Assembly (NCBI RefSeq): GCF_016862795.1
Contig: NZ_BONQ01000106.1
Location: 44,061 to 108,060 of the forward strand
Direction of reading: 5' to 3'
From: Dactylosporangium siamense
GTDB taxonomy: Bacteria; Actinomycetota; Actinomycetes; Mycobacteriales; Micromonosporaceae
Length of the DNA: 64,000 bases
Under the pieces are notes generated by a model. That model was not told the DNA's origin. It saw only the letters and a list, made by a program, of their open reading frames with translations, and did no database searches. This document shows, one piece after another, positions 55,416-64,000 of the stretch. Both the position numbers and the translations under genes were made by a program. The stretch's first letter is position 1. Every line of letters begins with the position of its first letter.

Positions 55416-55916
55416 GTGACCAGCTTCGGGACGGGAATGCTGTACATGATGGCCGACGCCGACCTGGCCGAGGGGCCGTCCGGTCCGGCGGTGGCGTGGC
55501 TGGCGGAGATCGCGGCGGTCGGGCTGAGCCGGCGGTTCCGGGAGACGGTCGGCGACCGGGTCGTCGAGTTCACCTACGACGGCGGTGAGGTCGGCGTGCG
55601 GTGGCTCAGCGACGCTGAGGCCGCCCCGATCCTGGCGGCCGGCGGCGACTGGGGCGACGCCCTGCGGGACTGGCCATCGGTGCTGGACTCCGACCTGCAC
55701 CTGCCCAACTGCACCGCCGGTGAGGCGGGCAACGTCGAGGCCGACGGCCTGCAGGTCGACGGGTCGTACTTCACGCCGATCGAGCTGACCATCGCCGGCC
55801 TCCGGGAGGCACTTGCCGACCGTGAGGACCTGGAGGACCGTGAGTTCCTCGAGACCGAGGTGCTCGCCAGGCTCGAGTTCTGCCGGACCCACGACCTGGT
55901 CTTCGTCGTCTACTGA
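55416..55916 (+). CDS. Protein of unknown function
   Basis: A 166-residue acidic soluble protein that I do not recognise. Its N-terminus [20 protein letters not shown] and the segment [28 protein letters not shown] show strand-helix alternation, and the C-terminus is rich in Glu/Asp helices. No signal peptide. The GTG start at 55416 has GAGGAGA five bases upstream. Nothing in the flanks suggests a role. Confidence 0.65.
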   Translation: MTSFGTGMLYMMADADLAEGPSGPAVAWLAEIAAVGLSRRFRETVGDRVVEFTYDGGEVGVRWLSDAEAAPILAAGGDWGDALRDWPSVLDSDLHLPNCTAGEAGNVEADGLQVDGSYFTPIELTIAGLREALADREDLEDREFLETEVLARLEFCRTHDLVFVVY

Positions 55917-55952
55917 CTCGACGGTCCGCGGCGGGGCTGGAAGCGTGTGAGA

Positions 55953-57347
55953 ATGCCGCTCATGTCCGCAGACCGACGGCTCGACCGGCGTGCCGTGCTG
56001 GGCGCCGGGCTGGCCGCCGGCGTCGCGGCCCTGGCCGGGTGCGGCGACAAGGCCGACCCGGCCGGCGTCACGCCCAGCGGGAGCGCCGAGGCGACCGCCG
56101 CCGACGGCGTGACCGGCGACGCGGCGGCCGGCGGCGCGGGGCTCGGGCCGGCGTCGGCAAGCGCGTCAGCGCCGGGACAGCAGGTGCTGGCAGCGCCGTA
56201 CAGCCGCAGGCTCGTGGAGATCCTGCAGCAGAACCTGGTGCCGACCAGCGCGAACCCCAAGCATCCCGGCTACGCGGGTGCGGTCGTGCTGACCAACGTC
56301 GGCGGGAAGGTGACCACGCACGCGGCGGTCGGCGACGCGCTGCGGTACGGGTCCGGGGCGGTCGAGCTGCCGGCCAGGTCGCGGGTGGCGATGCGCCCCG
56401 ACTCGATCTTCGACGTCGCGTCGGTGACGAAGATCTTCACCACGATCCTCGCGGTGCAGCAGGCGGACCGGGGCAAACTGGAGCTGTCCGCGCCGGTCGC
56501 GCAGTACCTGCCCGCGTTCGACGGGCCGGGGAAGGCCGCGGTCACGGTGCAGATGCTGCTGACCCACACCAGCGGCCTGCCGGTCGGCCCGTCGATCCCG
56601 GACACGTCCAAGCAGCCCGACGTCACGGCCCGCTGGGACTACATCATCGCCCGGCCCCTCGCCGACGGTGTGGCGCCCGGCTCGCTGTTCCGGTACACCA
56701 GCCTCGGCCTGCTGCTCACCCAGAAGATCCTCGAGAAGATCACCGGCAAACCCCTCGACCAGCAGGTGAAGAACGACCTCACCGGCCCGTTGGGGTTGCG
56801 CGACACGGGCTTCAAGCCGCTCGGGTGGCTCAGTGCGGCGGACCAGGCGAACCGTCTCGTCGCCACCGACGCGCGGACCTCACGCGGGCTGCTGCGCGGC
56901 ACGGTCCACGACGACATCTGCAACGTGCTGGGTGGGGTGGCCGGGTCCGCGGGCATCTTCACCACCGCCGCCGACCTGTCCGTGATCGGGCAGATGCTGC
57001 TCGGCGGTGGCCAGTACAACGGCAAACGCCTCATCTCCGACGGTGCGGTGCGCAACATGTTCACGAACAAGAACGCCGGGCTGCCGGCCACCGACGTCGA
57101 CCGGCCCAACCGGACCTCCACCCACGGCATCGGGTTCGAGCTGGACCAGCCGTGGTTCATGGGCCGCCTGGCCGGCCCGGGCACGTTCGGGCACACCGGG
57201 TTCACCGGCTGCGAGCTGGTGGTCGAGCCGCGCCGCAAGCTCGTGCTGGTGCTGCTGACCAACCGGGCCCACCCCAACTGGAGCTGGGCCAACCCCGACC
57301 CGACCCGGGTCGCCGTGGCCGACGCCATCGCCGCCGCAATGCCCTGA
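55953..57347 (+). CDS. Beta-lactamase-family serine hydrolase, lipoprotein
   Basis: 464 residues with a Tat-type lipoprotein signal ([20 protein letters not shown]). A low-complexity Ala/Gly segment of about 50 residues precedes the catalytic domain. SVTK supplies Ser157 and Lys160, YTS the Tyr248, and HTG the His414 motif, matching class C beta-lactamase/DD-peptidase-like esterases. It probably acts outside the membrane on peptidoglycan peptides or esters; beta-lactam breakdown is not implied. ATG 55953 has GGAAG nine bases upstream; GTG 55947 and ATG 55962 are alternatives. It is 36 bases after the unknown gene on the same strand. Confidence 0.85.
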   Translation: MPLMSADRRLDRRAVLGAGLAAGVAALAGCGDKADPAGVTPSGSAEATAADGVTGDAAAGGAGLGPASASASAPGQQVLAAPYSRRLVEILQQNLVPTSANPKHPGYAGAVVLTNVGGKVTTHAAVGDALRYGSGAVELPARSRVAMRPDSIFDVASVTKIFTTILAVQQADRGKLELSAPVAQYLPAFDGPGKAAVTVQMLLTHTSGLPVGPSIPDTSKQPDVTARWDYIIARPLADGVAPGSLFRYTSLGLLLTQKILEKITGKPLDQQVKNDLTGPLGLRDTGFKPLGWLSAADQANRLVATDARTSRGLLRGTVHDDICNVLGGVAGSAGIFTTAADLSVIGQMLLGGGQYNGKRLISDGAVRNMFTNKNAGLPATDVDRPNRTSTHGIGFELDQPWFMGRLAGPGTFGHTGFTGCELVVEPRRKLVLVLLTNRAHPNWSWANPDPTRVAVADAIAAAMP

Positions 57348-57385
57348 CCCCGTGTAGGGCGCGCCGTGGTGGGCAGGAGCCGCGG

Positions 57386-58405
57386 ATGCGAACGATGACC
57401 GCGTGGCGCGTCGATCGGCCCGGGCCGATCGGCGGGCGGCCGCTGCGGATGGCGTCGGTGCCGGTGCCCGAGCCGGGGCCGGGCGAGGTGCTGGTCCGGG
57501 TCCGCGCGTGTGCCGTCTGCCGCACCGACCTGCACCTGGCCGAGGGCGACCTGCCACCGCACCGCCCCGGTGCCGTGCCGGGGCACGAGGTGGTGGGTGA
57601 GGTCGAGCAGCTGGGTGGGGACGACACCGGCGACCTGCGGGTGGGGGACAGGGTGGGCGTGGCGTGGTTGCGCCACACGTGCGGCACCTGCCGGTACTGC
57701 CGCTCCGGCGCGGAGAACCTCTGCCCGTTCTCGTGCTACACCGGCTGGGACGCCGACGGCGGGCTCGCCGAGCACTGTGTCGCGCCGGCCGCATACGTCT
57801 ACCGGATGCCGCCGCGGTACGACGACGTCCACGCTGCCCCGCTGCTGTGCGCCGGGATCATCGGGTTCCGGGCGTTGCGCCGGGCGGACCTGCCGCCGGG
57901 CGGCCGGCTGGGCCTGTACGGCTTCGGCGCGTCCGCGCACCTGACGGCGCAGGTCGCGATGGCACAGGGCGCCACGGTCCATGTCCTGACCCGCTCGGTC
58001 GAGGCCCAGCGACTGGCCCTGTCCCTCGGGGCCGCGTCGGCCGGCGCCGCGGCGGACGCGCCGCCGGAGCCGCTGGACGCCGCGATCCTGTTCGCCCCCG
58101 TCGGGGACCTGGTGCCCGTCGCGCTGTCCGCGCTGGATCGCGGCGGCACGCTCGCGGTGGCCGGCATCCACCTGACCGACATCCCGCCGCTGCGGTACGC
58201 CGACCACCTGTTCCAGGAGCGGACCCTGCGCAGCGTCACCGCCAACACCCGCCAGGACGGCCACGACTTCCTGGCGTTCGCGCAGGACCACCCGTTGCGG
58301 GTCACCGTCACCCCGTATCCGCTGTCCGGTGTGGACCGGGCACTCGCCGACCTGGCCGCGGACCGGGTGGAGGGCGCCGCCGTCATGACGCTGCCGGAGC
58401 AGTGA
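57386..58405 (+). CDS. Zinc-dependent alcohol dehydrogenase
   Basis: A 339-residue medium-chain dehydrogenase. Catalytic zinc ligands come from [13 protein letters not shown] and PGHEVVGEV, and the structural zinc from the four-Cys run [22 protein letters not shown] is the Rossmann glycine motif. The closest pattern is the AdhP-like zinc-binding alcohol dehydrogenase group; the cofactor (NAD or NADP) is not clear. AGGAG lies six bases before the ATG. It ends five bases from the convergent KAP gene. Confidence 0.88.
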   Translation: MRTMTAWRVDRPGPIGGRPLRMASVPVPEPGPGEVLVRVRACAVCRTDLHLAEGDLPPHRPGAVPGHEVVGEVEQLGGDDTGDLRVGDRVGVAWLRHTCGTCRYCRSGAENLCPFSCYTGWDADGGLAEHCVAPAAYVYRMPPRYDDVHAAPLLCAGIIGFRALRRADLPPGGRLGLYGFGASAHLTAQVAMAQGATVHVLTRSVEAQRLALSLGAASAGAAADAPPEPLDAAILFAPVGDLVPVALSALDRGGTLAVAGIHLTDIPPLRYADHLFQERTLRSVTANTRQDGHDFLAFAQDHPLRVTVTPYPLSGVDRALADLAADRVEGAAVMTLPEQ

Positions 58406-58410
58406 ATCCG

Positions 58411-59637
58411 TCAGGGCCCGGCGTCGTCCGGCGCGGCCATCCGAATCGTGCCGAGCAGGCGGGTCACCTCACCGGCGGTCGGCGCCGCCGGCCCGAGGAT
58501 CTGCCCCGTCGCGCCCAGCGTCCGCCGCAGCCTCGTGTCGTCGGCAAACTCCTGCAGCTCGGCGGGCAGGGCAATGTGCGGCGGCCCGAGCATGACCTGC
58601 CAGGCGTCCGGGTGCTCGCGCAGGTGCCGGAAGAACGCCCGGTGCTCGGCCCGGACCACCAGCAGCCGGGCCAACTGCATGTGCAGTGCCGGGCTGTCGC
58701 GGTCGCCGACGGGTGACACGTCCCGGGCGAGCACCGCCGTCGCCAGGTTGAGCACGTTGACGAACCGTTTGACCCGGCGCGGGTTGGTGCCGAACCCGGT
58801 GCGGACCAGCGCCCAGAACGGCTCGTGGTCGGCGAGGATCCCGGCGGTCGGCGCGACCGCCCGGCGGATCGCGGCGAAGCTCACCTCCGGCAGGAAGAAC
58901 GGCAGCTGCACGATCTTCTCCAGGTACGCGGCACCGTCCACGCCCATGTCGCCGAACTTCGCGGCCGCGACCCGCACCAGGTGGTCGTAGTCCATGCCGA
59001 GCACGAACACGCAGCGGGACTCGCCGAGGAACAGTTTGATCGCCTCCAGCACGCTCACCGCGGCCGCCGGCGTGCACCGGTCGAGGTCGTCGATGAACAC
59101 GAACAGGCGTCCACCCGCCGGGAGGTACTCCTCGACCGCCTCGGCGAAGTCCACCTCGAACCGGTTGAGGTCGCGGTAGTACCCGGCGTCGGTCTCGGCG
59201 ATGCGTTCCGCGCCGGCGGTCACGTCCTCGACCCCGACCAGACCGCCGGTGAGCGCCGACACCGACGCCCCGAGCCCCAACCGCAGGGTGAGCCACGTCG
59301 TCGCGGCCGCGAGCCGCTTCGCCTTGCGCCCGGCCGGTTCCTCGGTCTGGATCTGCGCCAGCAGCGAGTGCAGCAGCGCCGCCCAGACCTCGACCTTCTG
59401 GTCGTACTTCCACGGGTCGAACCACAGCGCCCGGTCCTCCGGCGCGAACCCGAGCCGGTCCCGCCACATCCGCATGAAGCTGCTCTTGCCCGACCCCCAC
59501 GGCCCGAACACCCCGACCGTCACGGGGAGCACGTCGGCGGCCCGCACGATCGCGTACAGCTCCTCGACGTACGGGAGGTACCCGAACCGGTCCTGGTCAC
59601 TGTTGGAGATCGGGTTGTCGGACAGGAGCCCGGGCAT
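58411..59637 (-). CDS. KAP family P-loop NTPase
   Basis: A 408-residue KAP NTPase. Walker A is GPWGSGKSS (residues 45-53), WFDPWKYD follows as is typical of the family, and Walker B is FVFIDDLDRC. A moderately hydrophobic segment (about 115-140, LTLRLGLGASVSALTGGLVG) sits in the usual place of the KAP membrane hairpin but is weak. NPRRVKRFVNVLN is the sensor region. KAP NTPases are linked to membrane signalling and to phage defence. ATG 59637 is preferred over the ATG 15 bases upstream because GGAGG then lies at ideal spacing. It is divergent from the AAA-TPR gene, with 169 bases between. Confidence 0.82.
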   Translation of the reverse strand: MPGLLSDNPISNSDQDRFGYLPYVEELYAIVRAADVLPVTVGVFGPWGSGKSSFMRMWRDRLGFAPEDRALWFDPWKYDQKVEVWAALLHSLLAQIQTEEPAGRKAKRLAAATTWLTLRLGLGASVSALTGGLVGVEDVTAGAERIAETDAGYYRDLNRFEVDFAEAVEEYLPAGGRLFVFIDDLDRCTPAAAVSVLEAIKLFLGESRCVFVLGMDYDHLVRVAAAKFGDMGVDGAAYLEKIVQLPFFLPEVSFAAIRRAVAPTAGILADHEPFWALVRTGFGTNPRRVKRFVNVLNLATAVLARDVSPVGDRDSPALHMQLARLLVVRAEHRAFFRHLREHPDAWQVMLGPPHIALPAELQEFADDTRLRRTLGATGQILGPAAPTAGEVTRLLGTIRMAAPDDAGP

Positions 59638-59806
59638 CGTGCGGTCCTCCATCTGCCGGTTCGTCGCCGCATCGTACAGAAACCGCGCCGCCGTCCCCGC
59701 TGTCCGTCAGGTACCGATTGATGGCCGGTCGGCCGTGCCGGACCCGCCGCGTCGATGCTGGGATGGACCGGCACGACGACGTCCACCGTGCGGGAGGAGC
59801 CGGTTC

Positions 59807-62419
59807 ATGTTCGTTGGCAGCGGGCGGGTCGCCGAGGTGGAGCGGCTGGTCGCCGCCTTCGACGCGGTGCGCACCGGGTCGGTGCCGGCGCTCATCACCT
59901 ACGTGGCGCCACCCGGCTGGGGCAAGACGCGGCTCGTCCAGGAGCTGTACCTGCGGCTCGCCGCGGTCCAGGCCGAGCCGTGGTACTGGCCGCCGTCGCT
60001 GGTCGGCGAGCCCGGGGCGGGTGCGGTGAGCTCCGGGGACCTCGCCACCGGGCGCAAGGCCGTCCGGCCGCGGCAGCCGCAGGCGCCGGCGGGCGCGGTG
60101 CTGCCGTGGCTGTGGCTGACGCTGCCGTCGGCGCGGCTCGGCGACGGGTCACCCGCGCCGGCCGTGGAGCAACTGGTGGTCCAGCTGACCCCGCACCTGC
60201 CGCAGCTGCTCGGCCGGCTCGACGGCTGCGGCGGGCCGGTCCAGGCGGCGGCCAGGCGGGCGGTGGCCGGGGTGCTGTCGCCGTGGGACCTGCGGGCGTT
60301 GAGCGCCGCGGCGCCGGAGGTCGGCCGGGCGATCGCCGCGGAGGACCCCGGCGACGGCACCGCGGACGTGGCCGGCGACGTGGCCGCGCTGCTGCGCCAG
60401 CTGTCGCAGCCGCTGCCGCCGGCCGAGCGGACACCGGTCGTGGTGGTCGTCGACGACGCCCACGACCTGGACGAGTCCGCGGTCAACTTCATCAAGGACC
60501 TGATCAGCACCGACCTGCCGACGCTGCTCATCGCGACCACCTGGCCGGAGCATGTCGGCGCCGGTCCGGACGGCCCGCCGTTCTGCGCGTACCTGCACGC
60601 GGCCGCCACCGCCGAGCGCTCCACCGTCGTGCACCTGGACCAGCTGGACCCCGACGACCTCGTCGCGTTCGTGCTGCACCAGTTCCCCGGCACCGACCCG
60701 CTGGTCGCGAGCCGGCTCGCCGCGCGGGCGGACCGCAACCCCTACGCGCTGCGCCTGCTGCTGGACACCGCGCTGGTGCAGGCCGCGTCCCGCAACGGCC
60801 CGATCGAACTGCGTCCCGCGGAGGTCGACGACCTCAAGGGCGGCCTCGACGACCTGCTGCGCCAGCACTGGACCCGGCTTCCTGTCGGGGTGCAGCAGAC
60901 CCTCGCCACCACCGCGCTGCTCGGCGAGTCCGTGTTGGACGACGTGCTCATCGCGGCGCTCGGCGAGGTCCGGCCCGCCGGTGGGCTCGGCGCGACCCTG
61001 GCGACGGCCTGGATCCGCCTGGCCGGGGAGCGGGCCCGCATCGTCGAGTTCATCGAGCGCATCCGGTATGACGTCGCCCGCAGCGCCGCGCCGGCCGTCC
61101 TCGCCGTAGGTATCCGCAGCCGCATCCTGTACAGCGCGCTGCGAGCCGTCCGGTATCTGCTCGACGACGACGTCCGCGAGGCGCGGCAGGTGCTGCTCGC
61201 CCTGCACGTCGGTCTCGCCCGCGCCGGCGTGGAACCGGACCTGCCGTCGGCGGGGCGCAGCGCCGGCGAACTGGCCGAGATCACCCGCCATCAGCACCGC
61301 CGCCTCGACGCGATCACCTACCTCGACCAGGCCGTCACGTGGCTGGACACCGGCGACGACGACGACCGCAGGACCGCGATCACGCTGCGGATCGACCTGA
61401 CGGCGGCGATCCGGGCCGAGTACACGCTGGCCCTGAGCGAGCCGCACGCCCGTCTGGCGCTACGCCTGGCCGACGCCCTTGACCCCCACGACGAGCTGCG
61501 GATCCGAGCCCGGATCTCGCTGGCCCGGTCGCTGATGCGCCGCACCGAACCCGAACAACTCGCCGCCTCGATCGAGCTGCTCCGCGAGGCGGAGGCGCTC
61601 ACCGACGGCCTGGACGCCCCGTCGCCGCTGCTCATCCACGACCTCTGGGCGATGCAGGCCCACGCCGACGGCATCCAGGGCCGCCGCGCCGACGCCACCC
61701 GCCGCTACCGCGACGTCGTCGCCCACTGCGAGCGGCACTTCGGCGACAACCACAGGTACACGCTCGGGGTGATGGAGAGCCTCGCGTACAACGCGCTGCG
61801 CAGCGGCGACATCGCCGGCGCCGTCACCGTCCGGCGGGAGATCCTCCGACGGCGGATCGGTCTCATCGGCGACGCCGGCTACCTGCCGACCATGCCGACC
61901 CGCACGAACCTGGCCGCCGGGCTCATGCGGCTGGGCACCGAGGCCGCGCTGGACGAGGCCGAGCAGCTGGCGCTGGAAGCGAAGACCGTGTGGTCCCGAG
62001 CGTACGGCGTGGACGGTGCCCGGACCCAGCGGTCCCGGCTGGTCCTGGCGGTGATCTGGCAGCGCCGCGGGCTGCTGCGCGAGGGGGCCGGCGACGTCGC
62101 CGCCGCCAAGGAACTGTTCGAGCGGGCCGCCGAGGAGACCGGCAAGGTGCTGGTGCTGCGCCAGCAGCGGCACATCAGCGAGTATCCGCTGGCGCTCATG
62201 CGGCACGGCGTCTCCCAGGCGTGCCTGCGCGACCACGAGGCCATCGGGTCGCTGACCGAGTCGCTGCGCCTGCGCGAGGTCGAGCTGCGGCAGACCCGGC
62301 ACCACTGGGAGACGCAGGAGTGCGCCGAGTTCCTGGCGTGGGCCTACGAGCGGCTCGGGCAGCCGCTCGAGGCGGCGAGCATCCGGCGCCTGTACCGGCT
62401 GCCTGACACCTCCGGGTGA
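59807..62419 (+). CDS. AAA/STAND-like ATPase with TPR-like repeats
   Basis: 870 residues. The N-terminal ATPase has P-loop APPGWGKTRL (about 34-43) and Walker B VVVVVDDAHDLDE (about 205-217). A winged-helix-like region follows, then about 450 residues of TPR-like helices (for example AITYLDQAVTWLD, DATRRYRDVVAHCERHFGDNHRYTLGVMESLAY). The layout equals LAL regulators, but no LuxR helix-turn-helix is present at the C-terminus, which ends RRLYRLPDTSG. It may be a switch ATPase without an obvious effector. GGAGGA lies eight bases before the ATG. The promoter region is shared with the KAP gene. Confidence 0.75.
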   Translation: MFVGSGRVAEVERLVAAFDAVRTGSVPALITYVAPPGWGKTRLVQELYLRLAAVQAEPWYWPPSLVGEPGAGAVSSGDLATGRKAVRPRQPQAPAGAVLPWLWLTLPSARLGDGSPAPAVEQLVVQLTPHLPQLLGRLDGCGGPVQAAARRAVAGVLSPWDLRALSAAAPEVGRAIAAEDPGDGTADVAGDVAALLRQLSQPLPPAERTPVVVVVDDAHDLDESAVNFIKDLISTDLPTLLIATTWPEHVGAGPDGPPFCAYLHAAATAERSTVVHLDQLDPDDLVAFVLHQFPGTDPLVASRLAARADRNPYALRLLLDTALVQAASRNGPIELRPAEVDDLKGGLDDLLRQHWTRLPVGVQQTLATTALLGESVLDDVLIAALGEVRPAGGLGATLATAWIRLAGERARIVEFIERIRYDVARSAAPAVLAVGIRSRILYSALRAVRYLLDDDVREARQVLLALHVGLARAGVEPDLPSAGRSAGELAEITRHQHRRLDAITYLDQAVTWLDTGDDDDRRTAITLRIDLTAAIRAEYTLALSEPHARLALRLADALDPHDELRIRARISLARSLMRRTEPEQLAASIELLREAEALTDGLDAPSPLLIHDLWAMQAHADGIQGRRADATRRYRDVVAHCERHFGDNHRYTLGVMESLAYNALRSGDIAGAVTVRREILRRRIGLIGDAGYLPTMPTRTNLAAGLMRLGTEAALDEAEQLALEAKTVWSRAYGVDGARTQRSRLVLAVIWQRRGLLREGAGDVAAAKELFERAAEETGKVLVLRQQRHISEYPLALMRHGVSQACLRDHEAIGSLTESLRLREVELRQTRHHWETQECAEFLAWAYERLGQPLEAASIRRLYRLPDTSG

Positions 62420-62487
62420 TTCCGCCGGCGTACTTCTGGTGTTCTGGTCGCACGTTCGAGACGTCGCCCGGTGGGCAGGGACACCGC

Positions 62488-63441
62488 ATGGGTTTCACGA
62501 TGGATGCTCAGGTCGCGGACGCGCTCGCGCCGATCGCCGAGGCGGCGGCCGGCACCATCCCGCCACCGGTCGGCGACGTGGCCGCCCGCCGGGTCGCGTT
62601 CGAGCAGTTGATCGCGCACATCGACGGCGCGCAGCCCACCCCGACCGACGTCACCAGCGGCGACTTCATGCTGACCACCGCCGACGGCACCCCGATGCGG
62701 CTGCGCTGGTACACGAAGTCCGGGAGCCAGTCCGGCCGGGCGGCGGTGTACTTCCACGGCGGCGGGATGATCCTCGGACACCTCGACCTGTTCGACGGTG
62801 TCGTCTCCCGGTACGTGTCAGCCTCCGGCACCCCGATCCTGTCGGTCGACTACCGCCGGGCGCCCGAGCACCCGCACCCGACACCGGTCGAGGACGCCTA
62901 CGCGGGGCTGGTCTGGCTGCACGAGAACGCCGCCGGACTCGGCGTCGACCCGGCCAGGGTGGCGGTCTTCGGCGACAGCGCCGGCGGCGGCCTCGCCGCA
63001 GCGGTGTCCATCCTCGCCCGGGACCGGCAGGGCCCACGGATCGCCAGGCAGATCCTGGTCATGCCGATGCTGGACGACCGCAACGTCACCCCGGACCCGC
63101 GCCTCGAACCGTTCGTGGGCACGTGGACCTGGGACGACAACCGCACCGGCTGGCGGGCCCTGCTCGGCGACGCCGCGGGCGGCGGGGACGTGTCGCCGTA
63201 CGCGGCGCCGGCCCGGCTCGCCGACTGCACCGGGCTGCCACCGGCCTACATCGAGGTCGGCCAGCTCGACATCTTCCGCGACGAGGACCTCACCTACGCG
63301 CTGCGCCTGTCCCGGGCCGGCGTCCCGGTCGAGTTCCACCTGCATCCGGGCGTACCGCACGAGTTCGACGGGATCGCCTTCACCGCCGACGTCGCCAAAC
63401 GCGTCTACGCCGACCGCATCCGCGCCCTCAACAGCTTCTGA
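62488..63441 (+). CDS. HSL-type alpha/beta hydrolase (esterase/lipase)
   Basis: A 317-residue cytosolic esterase of the hormone-sensitive-lipase group. The oxyanion-hole motif HGGG (YFHGGGMILG), nucleophile elbow GDSAGG, an Asp in DIFRDE and His in VPHEFDG form the complete set. VDYRRAPEHPHP is the usual family strand. ATG 62488 is chosen because of CAGGGA seven bases upstream. It starts 68 bases after the AAA-TPR gene on the same strand. Confidence 0.88.
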   Translation: MGFTMDAQVADALAPIAEAAAGTIPPPVGDVAARRVAFEQLIAHIDGAQPTPTDVTSGDFMLTTADGTPMRLRWYTKSGSQSGRAAVYFHGGGMILGHLDLFDGVVSRYVSASGTPILSVDYRRAPEHPHPTPVEDAYAGLVWLHENAAGLGVDPARVAVFGDSAGGGLAAAVSILARDRQGPRIARQILVMPMLDDRNVTPDPRLEPFVGTWTWDDNRTGWRALLGDAAGGGDVSPYAAPARLADCTGLPPAYIEVGQLDIFRDEDLTYALRLSRAGVPVEFHLHPGVPHEFDGIAFTADVAKRVYADRIRALNSF

Positions 63442-63754
63442 ACCCCGACGGACGGCGGCTGCCGGGCATAGATCGGCTGCGCATCGGGTCGCCTGAGTAC
63501 TCGGCTGGCTGTGAGGTGCCGGTTTGAGCCCGCTTGGAGAGGATGGTGGCGGGTTGTCTGGTGATGTGTCCGTGACGCCGCGTAGATCGGGCGATGTGAT
63601 GCCGGTCACTTGGGCGGTTCGGCATTGGTGGCTCTCGCCCGGAACTGTCGTGGGCGGGTTGGTAACGGCGAGTAATTGATCTTTTAAAATTCTTCCCCGG
63701 ATCGGTGGTCATCACTATCGTCCTGCCTGCATGACCGTTGCGGGGGAGGCAGGC
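63442..63754. other. Intergenic promoter region
   Basis: About 310 bases with no gene. A distinct AT-rich patch at about 63660-63700 (containing gatcttttaaaattc) is a likely promoter for the following gene. Confidence 0.4.
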
Positions 63755-64000
63755 ATGGGTCGTCGGGGCGCATTCTCGGTGCACGGGTCGGGGCGTGGCC
63801 GGGTGTGGCGGTGGTTGACCGTCGTGCCAGCGGGTGCGTTGTTGGCCTCCGTGTTGGTGGCATTGCCGGCGCATGCCGCGCCGGGCAACCCGTCTGGGGT
63901 GGTGAATCCTCAGGAGCGTTCGGTGGCGGTGTCTGGGGTGCTGGGTCGGGCTCGGCCGGCGGTTGCGTCGGATACGGCGGCGTTGGGGAAGGTGCCTGCG
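63755..64000 (+). CDS. Secreted protein N-terminus, cut by window edge (possible Rhs/YD-repeat protein)
   Basis: The first 82 codons are visible. An Arg-rich start and a long signal peptide (WLTVVPAGALLASVLVALPAHAA) lead into a Pro/Ser/Val-rich segment (NPQERSVAVSGVLGRARPAV) open to the end of the window. GGGGGAGG lies before ATG 63755. The mature start resembles that of actinomycete Rhs/YD-repeat polymorphic proteins, but no repeat is in view, so this is a guess. Confidence 0.5.
   Translation, partial: MGRRGAFSVHGSGRGRVWRWLTVVPAGALLASVLVALPAHAAPGNPSGVVNPQERSVAVSGVLGRARPAVASDTAALGKVPA

Noticed and set aside
55953..57347. True class C beta-lactamase
   Set aside because: The SxxK/YTS/HTG set and lipoprotein signal fit the broad esterase/DD-peptidase-like family; the class C YAN and KTG motifs are not conserved.

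Overview
This is high-GC DNA, roughly 70% or more by eye, with GTG and TTG starts, a few TTA codons and a dense load of secreted carbohydrate-active enzymes. That points to an actinomycete, most like the Micromonosporaceae (Actinoplanes or Dactylosporangium type). The placement rests on gene style only. No rRNA, tRNA, CRISPR array, insertion sequence or prophage was seen.

Layout. 1-2.9 kb: the tail of a ROK protein, an LpqC-type lipoprotein esterase and an MFS transporter. 3.2-9.0 kb: two secreted enzymes sharing a near-identical F5/8C module, a beta-helix protein and a GH95 alpha-L-fucosidase. 9.1-14.1 kb: an aldo/keto reductase, a Tat-exported GH74 xyloglucanase-like protein and a LacI regulator. 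14.3-18.6 kb: a three-gene ABC-2 exporter and a secreted GH71/99-like enzyme with fascin-like repeats. 19.1-23.9 kb: a large caspase-like protein with C-terminal membrane segments, then an unknown protein. 24.0-27.8 kb: a DUF4242 protein, a LAL/LuxR regulator and two small unknown genes. 27.8-34.5 kb (minus): a sugar ABC importer followed by a GGDEF-EAL membrane protein whose stop overlaps the start of an RbsB-like lipoprotein. 34.7-39.5 kb (plus): an L-fuconate dehydratase followed by an RbsA/RbsC/RbsB importer. 39.6-45.9 kb: a STAND NTPase, a small membrane protein, and a divergent NB-ARC protein carrying nearly identical 126-bp repeats. 46.2-49.2 kb: a LacI regulator with a divergent GH16 lichenase and GH26 enzyme under paired LacI-type operators. 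49.2-55.2 kb: an orphan EccC-like triple ATPase, an M20 peptidase, a lone GH85-like accessory domain, and a TetR with a divergent Vat-like acetyltransferase. 55.4-64 kb: an unknown protein, a serine hydrolase lipoprotein, a zinc alcohol dehydrogenase, a KAP NTPase, an AAA-TPR protein, an HSL-type esterase, and the start of a secreted protein cut by the window edge.

How the genes work together. The GH95 enzyme would release L-fucose, and the 34.7-39.5 kb operon would import a fucose-type sugar and dehydrate L-fuconate. GH74, GH16/GH26 and GH71/99 point to plant cell-wall glucan breakdown under LacI control. A second theme is conflict or signalling ATPases: the caspase-like protein, STAND, NB-ARC-TPR, KAP, AAA-TPR and EccC-like proteins. 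None has a named system that I recognise here, so these loci are the best candidates for something undescribed.
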